DNA of 64,000 bases from the NCBI GenBank assembly GCA_001247695.2, contig LGRX02027135.1, positions 1-64,000 of the forward strand. The letters run 5' to 3'. The notes beneath the pieces are model-generated. The model made no database searches. It was not told the origin of the DNA and saw only the letters and a list, made by a program, of their open reading frames with translations. Shown in pieces: positions 11,556 through 21,400 of this stretch. A program made the translations under genes and the position numbers. The first letter of the stretch is position 1; every line of letters starts with the position of its first letter. The stretch is from Cymbomonas tetramitiformis (lineage: Eukaryota; Chlorophyta; Pyramimonadophyceae; Pyramimonadales; Pyramimonadaceae).

Positions 11556-13739
11556 ATGGAGACTCCGATTGGACCACGCACACGCGCTAGAGCGCGGAAA
11601 CTAGCAACCATTTTTGATGATGTTGGGGCGCTGAATGCGGCTACGCCATCGACTCCGCATTTGGCTTCGGGAGAGTCTGAGGCGTCCACTGCGGCAGCCG
11701 TACTTTTGCAGAGGTTGCGCAGGGATTCTTTCGATGTTCAGTGTGCCAAGACAGCAGCAACAAAAGTTCTGGGTGACAAAACTGCAAAATTTAAAGGCAA
11801 CGAGAATTCAGCTTCGGACATTTTTTCGCAATTGGTATCCGAGCTGCAGCAGCTGTTCACGCTGCAGTCGCCTGCGTTTGCACCCCTGTTTGAACTGACA
11901 GCTGCTGACGCCCCTGTTCTGTCTGCTGCGAATGAGCTGTTATACTCTGTGCTGCTGCTGCTGACTGCGCCAGGGTCTCCTGCCCGTAATTGGGTAGAGG
12001 CTTCTGGTTCAGATGTTCCTGCCGATGGCAAACGTGCCACCCTCGAGGTGGTGCGTATGCTTGCGGATGTATCGACCCCGTTCGATGCATTTGCGGAGCT
12101 GCTTGAGGTTAGGATCTCTGATGAGCGAGACCCTGACTCTGACATTCGGCTGTTTAACAGCTGCCTTCGGGATGCACAGCGTCTACAGGCGCTGCCCGAG
12201 GACGCTGTTAAACGGCAATTCATCTCTGCGCTGTCTGGGCCGGCTTACGCCGCGCTGGTTGACTCGTTTGCTCGAGCTGACCAGCGTGCGGCTGTGAGTC
12301 TGCTCACCTTGCAGGCACGAGTCCGTGAGCAGTACCGCTGTGGGCGGCTCTCGGGCAAGCGCACTGCGGGGCGGCCCATGTCTGTTGCATCTTGCGCCAC
12401 TGACACTAGCCTGGCTTCGGCCATTGATCGGCTCAGTGCTCAGTTGGTCAAGTTGCAGCGGGATGTGGATTCCCTTAAGAAGGGTGGCTCCAAGCCGCCT
12501 CATGGGAAACACACTCCGCGCAACTTCCACCGACCTGGAGTGCAGCCGCTTGCTCATTCCGCCTCTTCGGAGGTGGCTTTTGACAAGCGGTCTGGCACCT
12601 TTGTCCCAACGTGCAGGCACGAGAAGTGCCGCGCCGTTGGGTCAAAGCATTGGCTGAGTGAGTGTCCTCACAAGGACACTCACCCGCTGTCCATCTCGGC
12701 ATCCTACTGCCAAGCCGTCGAGTCTTATGACTCCGACGTGCTTGCCCTTCGTTTTCAGCGGTACTATGACGCTGGGGATGAGGGGTCCATGGAGCACTTG
12801 TGTGCTCTCGTGGGGCAACCTGAAATCTGTGAGCTGTCTGCGCATTCCTTTGCTCCAGAGCCTACGGCTCTGCAGCAGTTCAAGGATGCTGCTGCCTCTG
12901 CTGAGTGTACACCTGCTGAGCATCTTTCCATTGGCCGTGTTGCGTTTGCTGAGGTCAGCGGTCCGCTTGCTGGTGGTGTCGCTGAGCCGACCACTGACAA
13001 GCAGCTGCTGCCGAAGGCCTCTGCGCCCGTGCATGGAGGGCCGGTTGGCTTGCATGAGGTCAGCCGTACCGCCTTCGTGCCGCCGTCTGCCTCTCTGGCT
13101 CTCGGCCCGATGGCTCCTGCTGACAACTCTTTCAAAACATTCAACACTGTCCACCCTGACTGGCTTGACATTGACCCTGAGCCTGTTGAGGTGTGTGACT
13201 CCGATGATGATGGAGAGGGCTTGGACTGCCCTCCTGGTGTCTGCCTGACTGAAATTGAGGGGGGTGCACCGCCGGCGGCTGCGGCATTTCGGCGGTTCGG
13301 AGTCCCCAGAGGCTCCAGGCCATTTGGCTTTAGTGAATTTGCTCTCACTCTTTTCATGGTGGCTACTTTTCTGTTCAGTGCTACGGCGATGCCGACACTC
13401 GTGGTCGGCGGTGGTGTCAGGGGCCTGGTTGAGCCCGGAGCCACCTACGGCTGCGGTGCGGTTCATCCCGGTGGTGCATTACTGGATTCCCTTTGCCCGC
13501 CTGTGGTTGCTACTGGTTCGTCATTGCCGCCGCGGGATGTGGCACCGTTCTTTTCTCAAACGACTTCAGCGGCTTTGCAATCTGATGGTTTTGCCACTCC
13601 ACTTTGGGATCCGCCTGACCCACTTGGGTCTGGTGGTGTCAGTACTCACAAATTCTCTTCTCAATTGACTTCGGATGCTTTTCTTGATTGGAATCCGTCT
13701 GCTGAACTCGGCTCTGCCGACCAGCTTTACAGTGGCTAG
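11556..13739 (+). CDS. Gag-like protein of element A with CX4CX6HX4C knuckle and C-terminal membrane segment
   Basis: 727 residues from ATG 11556 to TAG 13737. The frame is open further upstream, but this ATG was chosen because elements B and C have the same context (TTTAC(T/C)ATGG) and the same following motif, (R)KLATIFDD(A/V)(A/G)A. Order: basic N-terminus, Gag-like alpha-helical core (about residues 40-260), short coiled coil (LSAQLVKLQRDVDSLKK), zinc knuckle at 12612-12665 (C-RHEK-C-RAVGSK-H-WLSE-C), long acidic linker, hydrophobic segment at 13326-13391 (FALTLFMVATFLFSATAMP), and a tail ending QLYSG. It would assemble particles around element RNA; the membrane segment is unexpected for a cytoplasmic Gag. 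It is the only intact one of the three such genes here. Confidence 0.85.
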   Translation: METPIGPRTRARARKLATIFDDVGALNAATPSTPHLASGESEASTAAAVLLQRLRRDSFDVQCAKTAATKVLGDKTAKFKGNENSASDIFSQLVSELQQLFTLQSPAFAPLFELTAADAPVLSAANELLYSVLLLLTAPGSPARNWVEASGSDVPADGKRATLEVVRMLADVSTPFDAFAELLEVRISDERDPDSDIRLFNSCLRDAQRLQALPEDAVKRQFISALSGPAYAALVDSFARADQRAAVSLLTLQARVREQYRCGRLSGKRTAGRPMSVASCATDTSLASAIDRLSAQLVKLQRDVDSLKKGGSKPPHGKHTPRNFHRPGVQPLAHSASSEVAFDKRSGTFVPTCRHEKCRAVGSKHWLSECPHKDTHPLSISASYCQAVESYDSDVLALRFQRYYDAGDEGSMEHLCALVGQPEICELSAHSFAPEPTALQQFKDAAASAECTPAEHLSIGRVAFAEVSGPLAGGVAEPTTDKQLLPKASAPVHGGPVGLHEVSRTAFVPPSASLALGPMAPADNSFKTFNTVHPDWLDIDPEPVEVCDSDDDGEGLDCPPGVCLTEIEGGAPPAAAAFRRFGVPRGSRPFGFSEFALTLFMVATFLFSATAMPTLVVGGGVRGLVEPGATYGCGAVHPGGALLDSLCPPVVATGSSLPPRDVAPFFSQTTSAALQSDGFATPLWDPPDPLGSGGVSTHKFSSQLTSDAFLDWNPSAELGSADQLYSG

Positions 13740-13922
13740 AGTCTGCTTGATTTCAATCCTGGAGGTGTGATTAGCCTTAGCCGCAGTGGTGGGTTGTGCC
13801 GGGACAAGTCCCCGGGCACCCAGCTAGAAGTATATCTGTTTCCAGTAAAGTGCTGTTTGTTATCTGTTTAGTTAGCTCCGCTTGCCTAGCCCTATTGGCT
13901 ACAGTCACAGCTCCGGGTGGTG

Positions 13923-14158
13923 TGCTGGACTTTAGGTTCAGGGTTATTATTATGGGCTCTGATAGCCCCTAGCCTGACCTGTCTCTGATCGGAACCGTGA
14001 CTCCGCTAGTAGCTAGGATGACAATACAGTAGTACTGTACTGTCAGTCATCACTTCGTATTATCCGGGTTTCCGAGATGCATGATAAAAGCACTCGGCCG
14101 GATTGATTATGGGAGCTTAGCCAGTTTGTTTTACCCGAGCGGAACACCTGTTCTCGCA
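13923..14158 (+). repeat. 3' LTR of element A
   Basis: Copy of 10919-11154 with about three base differences, implying a fairly recent insertion. It is followed by target duplication AACCC and the interrupted hAT/CGGBP1-like gene. Confidence 0.92.
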
Positions 14159-15407
14159 AACCCAACCATTGCTTGGGAGGTGAGGGACTTCCAAAGTTGC
14201 TTCGCAGCGTTGTTGTTCTGTACCAAAGTGAGCCACGAAGTCATAAACTCACGTTTCTCCGGAAAGCCTACTCTACGTCGCCAGTGTTATTCAGGGTATG
14301 GCAAATGCACAACAGATCCACGGAGCTGGGAAATATCACGAGGAGGCGGTTCGTTGCAGTCCCATTCACCTTCACTGAATCTCGACCCCAACCAGTGATA
14401 GCGTCAAAGTCTAAGCCTAACTCGCGTGTGGTAACGTTAGACAACACAGTACTCAACGCTGTGTTGTCAGGGCTTGCGTTCAGGGTTACGAAATTAACCA
14501 GGCGTTGGATGATAGCGAAATCCTCCGAGCAAAATCTACCCACTGTATTTAAGGCCTCGCCAAGGCGGCGAGTTCCATCGAACATTAGAAATACACTTTC
14601 TCCACATAGCTCATGGCAAAGGGTGGCATACTCGAGAGATTCTATCTTCGTGACATACTGAGATAGATGCTCTGACCCTGTGAGCTTCACATCAGCGCGC
14701 TCAAGAAGAGGACGCAAATAGTCGCCTTTGCTGAGAGGAACTCCGGCGAACAAGAGGCTCTCCGTGACCCTGTATCGGTACAAATGTACTTCTGGGTCCA
14801 AGCTCGCTGACGCCTCATCCGCATGTTCTTGAAAATACTGTGTGAGAAGCTCGCGAACTTCGTCATCGTTTTGGCGCTGCGTGGCATGTTGTTTACACGC
14901 TGAAATATGTTTATTGCTGCTGACATGAGTTTTGACAGATTGTTTCAGTATCGACAAAGTTTCCTTACAAGCCCCACAAAAAAGAAGTCCGGCGGAGACA
15001 CGCAAATACTGATTCGGGAATTCTTTGACGCGTTGAATTGGCTTGATCTTGGGCTCCTTGGTGATGCGGATGCCGCTAACTACACGACGCTGTCCACTAG
15101 GCGGTTTCGTTCGAATAACACGCTCTCTCTCATGAGCTGCCAAAGCGGGGCCACTGGTGGAGTCCTCGGAACGCTTTCTTTTGAACCTGTCGAAAGCGTT
15201 AACCAGAGGCAACGACTTGTTCCTGGCGTAAGCTAGCTCTAGCCGAGACCTCGGGCGACGAAGAGAGTCGTCGATATCGCTATCGCTCGGACGATCGGAG
15301 CCCTCCCCGTCAGCGCCATGCAGGTGGACAGGGCGCAAGCCTGTTTCACCATCGGAATCCTCTCCGGAAGAATCAGAATAAGCTGCTACGAGGGATAGGA
15401 CAGGCAT

Positions 15408-17028
15408 TCCGAATGCTGAGAACTCTCAACGGATGGCCTCACTTTCACAATTTGACTGCCTTGAAGATACTTGAGAAGATCATAACTTGAATTGCGGCGG
15501 TAATGCGGTATCCGTCTGTGTCACGTCTCACGTCGACGTGTAAAGTATGGGAATGACAGCAGCCATCGCGATCGCGGAGACATATTCGATATCCCCCCAG
15601 ATTTTTCACCAATCCCGCCCATATTTTTTTCTATTATTTTACATCTTCTAATCAAATTTTGACTTATTTTGAAGAACGCACCCAAATTTTGATCAAATTT
15701 TGAAATTTCTTTTAGGCCAAAAACGCACCCAAATTTTTAATCAAATTTTGAAAAATCCTGGCCAGTGCCAAGCCACCTGTCATCTTGTCATTTCTTCCCC
15801 ACAGTCCGCGATAGACTAAAACCCAAACTTATGTGTTTTATCTCATCTTAGTCCTCTATCCGAAGCCCGAACGTAGTCCAGTTTCCGTCTCTGCAGTGAT
15901 ATATATACCTATTATATATATATATCTCCTCTTTCATGACCTATGCTGAAATCTGTATAGGCAGCCCTGATCGGGAGTCCCGGTGCAGGCCCCTATGACA
16001 GACTCCTAGGTAGCCAACACTGGACCTGTGGCTGATCCGTAAGCCCGTGCTGTGACACATCAAGGTGTCATAGGTAGCTAGGACCGAGACCGTTCCGACT
16101 CCGTGACCGTTCCGGGTATATCTAGCTTAGGGTTTATTTCTTATATGAGTTTTTTATCTATATTGGTTCCAGGACACTGTCTGATATCCGTGAACCGGGA
16201 TATTTCAGTAAGCTATCTAAGCTCTGAGGCCGTCACTAGGCAATCATATCGTGTGTCACAGTCTAAGCTACCGAAGTCGAACTACTGAGTACAGGTAGGA
16301 AGTCACCGTACAGTCACTATCACTGTCATACGTCATACGTGGTACTGAACTACTGAATCTCGGCACGACGTTTATCGAACATAGCCCCCTTACGGTGGGG
16401 GGGGGGGGATTGGGCTCCCCGTGAAGGTACACCACAACAGAGGGCAAGGCTCTTGAGTTATTAACAGTGTGATAAGTTTGACGACAAGCAATTACGACTG
16501 TCACTCGTGTAGAGGTTGCGCGACAATATAATATCGCGGTCGAACGGTAACACAAAAACGTAGCGGTGAACGTTTTATCATCTGTGCAAACGGTGAAAAG
16601 CTGACTGCCGACTTGGCACCTCGGGGCGCGGAGGGGTGACAGAAGAGGCACCCGCTGCTCTACCCCACCTTATGGGGGGGGTGAAAGTCAGTCTCCCCGT
16701 GAAACTTGCCCTCAAGAAACGAACCCCCCATTCCAGGGACACCGTATTTTCATTTTTCAAAAGCCCAAAGCCCCTCCAAAGTCCAAACGTTTTGCGAGCT
16801 ATTTTTTTTGGAAATTCCACCTCCCGTAGTCACGTAGTCAGTCTCATGCGGGCCTCTCATCGGACGCGGTACGCGTCACAGCTCACAGGACGCTATCGCT
16901 ACTGTTGACTGTAGGAGCTATCTGGACGATCGGATGGTTTGGTATCAAATCATGTCTCGAATCCGCTCGGCTGGCGCCTGGCGGGAAGTATCCTGAATCC
17001 TCGAGTTCGTCTGTCATGTGAGACTGTG
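15408..17028. other. Non-coding stretch upstream of the hAT/CGGBP1-like gene
   Basis: No gene seen. At 15650-15755 a 30-base motif containing GCACCCAAATTTTGATCAAA is repeated about three times. At 15900-15925 there is a TATATA tract. Two similar blocks with a G-run followed by CTCCCCGTGAA lie at about 16388-16430 and 16660-16705. At 16047-16250 a segment beginning TGCTGTGACAC with a TGACAC/GTGTCA hairpin looks like a solo short LTR, but no second end or duplication could be fixed. Confidence 0.4.
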
Positions 17029-17781
17029 ATGAGAAGTTCAAGGTTTAAACCACGAAATCTCGATCATAGCGAAACTCGACCATGGTCGAGATTTCTCAAC
17101 TACGTTTCGCTATAGATCCCCGGAATATTCTGCCTACGTGGGGGGGGGATATCCGCGTCCCGTCAGCGTTCAGATCGTGGTCGAGTTTCGCTATGAAAAA
17201 TGGAACTCGACCACGAAATTTCGATTTTTCGTGGTTGAGTTCGATTTTTCATAGCGAAACTCGACCACGATCTCAACCACGGTCTCAACCACGGTATGTC
17301 ATCACGATGTCAGCAGATGTCGAATTCAGTCCCAAATTAATTTTTCAATTCTACATCTGCTGCATGTGGATGACGATGGCTGACGAACTCGACATTTCAT
17401 AGCGAAACTCAACCACGAAATCTCGACCAAGCCCCCCCCCCGTGGTCGAGATTTCATAGCGAAACTCAACCGAGGTCCAAAAGTGTCTCACGTTACCAGA
17501 CACGTCGGCTCACACGCTGTCGCAGACGTGTACAAAATATTCCTTCGCTAACCAAGTTTCGCTATGAAAAATCGAACTCAACCACAAAACTCGACCGTGG
17601 TCGAGATTTTCATAGCGAAACTCAACCGAGGTCTCAACCACGAAATTTCGGGTCTCACGATCAAAAATCCGAACCGAAGCGTCCGATCGAAAATTCTTTC
17701 CATCGTGTCCGCGAAACGCAGTGATGACACCTTGGTTAAACCACGGTTTTCATTTCGTGGTTTAAACCTTGAACTTCTCAT
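17029..17781. mobile_element. Fold-back/MITE-like element with 30-bp perfect inverted termini
   Basis: ATGAGAAGTTCAAGGTTTAA and the following ten bases (17029-17058) recur as a perfect inverted copy at 17752-17781. The interior consists largely of short inverted units built on TCGACCACGA / CGTGGTCGAG and CATAGCGAAACTC, repeated about ten times in both orientations. No coding capacity. The flanking AT could be a 2-bp duplication but is not decisive. Confidence 0.75.
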
Positions 17782-17811
17782 GAGTCGTGTCGGTGTGACC
17801 ATCTGCTTGAA

Positions 17812-17880
17812 CTTGAACTTGTCGTTGTCGTGTGCTTGAACTTGAACTTGAACTTGGAACTTGAACTTGAACTTGAATCA
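17812..17880. repeat. CTTGAA hexamer microsatellite
   Basis: About nine CTTGAA units with a few variants, 30 bases outside the fold-back element. The element's terminus reads CCTTGAACTTCTC, so the hexamer is already present in that terminus. Confidence 0.85.
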
Positions 17881-18406
17881 TGAATGGATGAATCACTTCT
17901 TGTTCTACTTCCCAGCTCCCACCAGCACCAGCCGCGCGGAGCGCCTGTCGTGATGATGTGGCAAGATATTTGTGGCTTTTGTTTTCTTCGTCGCTGCACA
18001 AAACCTTTTTCTGCGTCTGTTCGTCTGTCATCTCATGTCAACGTGATCGTAACCGGTAACGTGATGTTGTCAACTTGTCATCCGATCTGGATGGTGATGG
18101 TGATGGAATCATTCTCTCCTGGATTTCAATCCCTACCGCTACAGTACTGTCCGTGTCACTGGTTCCCTAATCTCATGCGCAGGATTGAATTGAGCAACCC
18201 GCCAATAACGAACGTGACTATGACCAAATAAACATGACCATCGAACCGGTGTCACTATTATGTTTCTCGCCTTTTCATGCACACGGTGTACACGAGTAAA
18301 ATTTTGACGGTGTGCTTGTAACAAGTTAATACGTAGAATACACATAGACTCATCCGACATACTCTCCTTTCGCTAAGCGACATTTTGTATAAGCTGTTGA
18401 TTTGAT
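17881..18406 (+). promoter_or_regulatory. Upstream region of GMP synthetase
   Basis: About 530 bases between the microsatellite and the ATG. No TATA box at a convincing distance was found. TTTTGTATAAGCTG lies 20-30 bases before the ATG. No other gene is visible here. Confidence 0.3.
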
Positions 18407-21400
18407 ATGGAAGGTCCTGCAGCAAAGCGTGCTCGAGTTGAGGACTCTGGAAGAAAGGGCGTTCTGGTCCTCGACTTCGGCTCTCAGTATACGCAGCTTA
18501 TCACGCGTCGAGTGCGAGAGTGTGGCGTTTTTTCTTCTTTGGTTCCTGGAGATATCTCAAAGGTATCCACGGGCACCTCTTCTGCAACTTTGCTGTGTTG
18601 AGCCGTAAACCGTAAACATCTGGGTCTCGCTAAAGCCGGTTACTCTCTTCGATCTGCGTGACAGGAGGATACAATAAAGGCGTGCCCATCTGCGATCATT
18701 CTCTCCGGAGGACCTAATTCAGTCCATGTTGAAGGTTCTCCTAGAGTATGGGATGGTTTTTTCGAGTACTGCGAAGAAAACTCCATCCCCGTGCTTGGTG
18801 TCTGTTACGGGATGCAGCTCATCGTTCAAATGTTAGGTGGAAAAGTGGAACCGTGTGGTAAAAGTGAGTACGGCAGGATGCCAATCAAGATCCAGTCTCA
18901 AGATACTCGGCTGTATCAAGATTGCGTTGAAGATGAGCAGGTGAACTAAACTTCTTCAAACCGGCGTACGAACACTTCCGCGCCAGCGAAAACCTGTGAC
19001 CAGGGAATGCTAACACTGTACTTCGACAAAAAGGAGAATTTGGTGTTTATACCCAAGTAGGCGAATTCTGAATATTAAAGTCCTGATGATCTCGTGTGGA
19101 TTCACCTTGTGTATATTGTGCAGTACGTGTGGATGAGTCATGGAGACGAAGCAACACAGCTCCCACCAGGGTTCATCATCGCTGCGAAGAGTGAACAGGT
19201 ATGGTCTGAAATACGCACCGCTTGGTACAAATCAATGCTTTTGCAGCGACTTTTTGCCAGTTGCAAAGAGGTTGCATCCTAGAAATATGCATATGCGAAA
19301 TTTGTTTCAAGTTTCACTTTGTGCATCTGCGCGACGTCAACACGCGTGTCACGTGATCTATTGTCCACGCTGTCTTGCTTTGACTCGTCTTCTTCATGCG
19401 CGCGGGTTCAAATTCATGTCCTACTTAGTTAACGCTATTTGACTGCGTTCTCTTTCCTACCGAGCGCCGCAAAGGATGCGATCCCTTTGCGGGATCGTGC
19501 TCGCATCCACTTGAAAAGAACTAACTTGCCTATCAAGGTTCCTTGAGATATGCTCCTCAATCTCAGACTATGTAATCCCTGTACGGACTCGGGATGATAC
19601 GATATACCTGCCTTTGACTCCGCCCACCTGCTGAACCATCTTATGAACGACAGGGTGCATTGGTTGCTGTGGAAAATGCGGCACGAGGCTTCTACGGCCT
19701 GCAGTATCATCCCGAGGTGAGCACGAGTGCCACACAAATGCCGACCTGCATACTCGGAACGAAGGGTGTGCAAAAGAATGTTGTGACATAGAGCCTGTAA
19801 AACTCGCACTCGCACTTCTAGATTCTCATCTAGGAGACCGGGAAAAATTCAACTATAAAGTTGTGAGAGGGAATCATGAGTTTCCTTGGAGGAGGAGGCG
19901 TTTCCTTGAGTTGAATATTTTGGTGTCTTTCCAGTGCCCTTTCCCAAATCCCTTGCGAATCTCTTGGTATCAATGTAAACGAAGATCTTCGCCATCTTAT
20001 GCTTTGGTGGCGCCTGACCTCTTGTTCCAAAACGCACAATTCTTGAGTTTTCTAGTGTTTGGTAGGTGACACACTCTGATCAAGGAATGGAGACCATCAA
20101 GACGTTTCTCTTTGACATTGCGAGCTGTGCTAAAACGTGGTCGATGGAAGAGGTTCTCGAAGAACAAATAGCAAAGATCAAGGCACAGGTCCGGATTTTC
20201 TGTCTCAACGGTTTCACCACAAGTTCGATTGACTGGTCGGATGAACGGCTGGAATTTTGACTTAAAGTTTTGACTTAAAGAGTATCTTCGCCATCTATCT
20301 GCATATTTTCGTGCAAATGTTCCTCACACAAGTCTGGTCTGTATGGACCAGGTCGGAGACAAAGCTCACGCAATTTGTGCCTTGTCCGGTGGCGTGGACT
20401 CCGCAGTGGCAGCCACTCTTGTTCACAAGGTCAGAGCTATGCCAGGGGTCTCAATGTAAGTGAAGGTGGACCGTGTGAGAGAGACTATCTGTTAACATGT
20501 TTCTACAAGCATGTCCTAGTCCGTCTGTGCACCCACATTCCCTATCCACTATCGATGACTGTTCAGGTTTTTCATCTCAGAATATGCTGTTATGTTCGCT
20601 TATCATGCGGTAATTCGATCACGCTGTAATCGTCTTTCCTTTGTTCTATTCCACCTTTTACGACGAACCTGCTTAAGCTTTGAGCACTCAGGGTCAACGT
20701 TTTGGGGAAGTGCTTGGCTTAGTCGAGATTACCTTCTTTGCATCTGCTTGTGCCATCATCCTGCTTGTGGAAACTTAAGATATGCAAAGCATAAGTTGAC
20801 AGCGCTGCCAAAACATCTTCTCCTAAAGGCCTTAGAATTGTGTTTGGGACCACGATCTGCAGGCGATGGGAGACCGTTTGCACTGCTGCTTTGTAGATAA
20901 CGGCCTTCTACGGTATGAATTCGGAGCTCCCTATTGGTACCATTCATAGGGATGGATAGTAGAGGCAGCATTCCTTGGCTTCCGATCTTTACGGAGTTGT
21001 AAGTCTTTACGGAGCTTTTGCTTTTTTGAATAGCAACTCGGATTCTTTCCAAGGGGGATCCGCAGTGCTGTTTTGAATGGATCCCCAATAGCCCTGCACT
21101 TTCTTTTTCGACTGGGAATTATGGCATCTTGTAATGGTTCCACCTACCTGCATGCACTGGGCCGTTCGGTGTGCGTATGAATTATCCTTGGATCGTGGCT
21201 CCAAGTAGCTACAACAGATTGGCTGCACTATGTACCCACACAAAGGACTCAATTCGGGACACTTATCTGGATTTTCCGGGAGCTCACTATTGAAGAATGC
21301 AAGTCACTGCCACTTCCGGTCACTGTCACTTCCGCTCGCATGCAACTGTCGTATCCCTGCACTTTGTAAACCTGCTTCATAGAGCCGCATGCATGCACTC

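Larger units (their letters stand above)
10919..14158 (+). mobile_element. Gag-only short-LTR retrotransposon, element A
   Basis: Two 236-bp direct repeats begin TGCTGG and end CGCA (10919-11154 and 13923-14158), with about three differences between them. The target duplication AACCC is seen at 10914-10918 and 14159-14163. Between the LTRs is one long frame for a Gag-like protein and no protease, reverse transcriptase, RNase H or integrase, as in the plant TR-GAG class. A GGTGGTG tract directly precedes the 3' LTR and may act as polypurine tract. It must have been mobilised by enzymes from another element. Confidence 0.9.
10379..15407 (-). pseudogene. CGGBP1/hAT-like protein with Tudor-like C-terminus, split by LTR element A
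   Basis: The first part (15407 down to about 14159) begins MPVLSLVAAYSDSSGED, has an acidic N-terminus, a BED-like finger (CX2CX12HX4H in FCGACKE...HVSSNKH) and a hAT-type core ending ICHTLNNTGD. Near 14267 the frame shifts by one; the continuing sequence (FPEKREFMTSWLTLV) belongs to the same motif. The gene then meets the LTR element. On the other side the same frame continues with an RWWSRQEV motif, a conserved position in CGGBP1-related hAT proteins. The C-terminal 60 residues (GHGTFTGTISKIDVED, YHIVYEDGDRE) resemble a Tudor-like domain. With element A and one AACCC duplication removed the frame is continuous. It may be a domesticated regulator or an old transposase. Confidence 0.7.

Noticed and set aside
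16047..16250. Possible solo short LTR (TGCTGTGACAC..., hairpin, pyrimidine/TATA part) like those of elements B and C
   Set aside because: No convincing CA end with a matching 5-bp duplication could be found.
19031..19060. Possible extra GMPS exon reading GEFGVYTQ
   Set aside because: The exons used join in frame and give the conserved sequence before VWMSHGD without it; inclusion would add residues not expected in the family.
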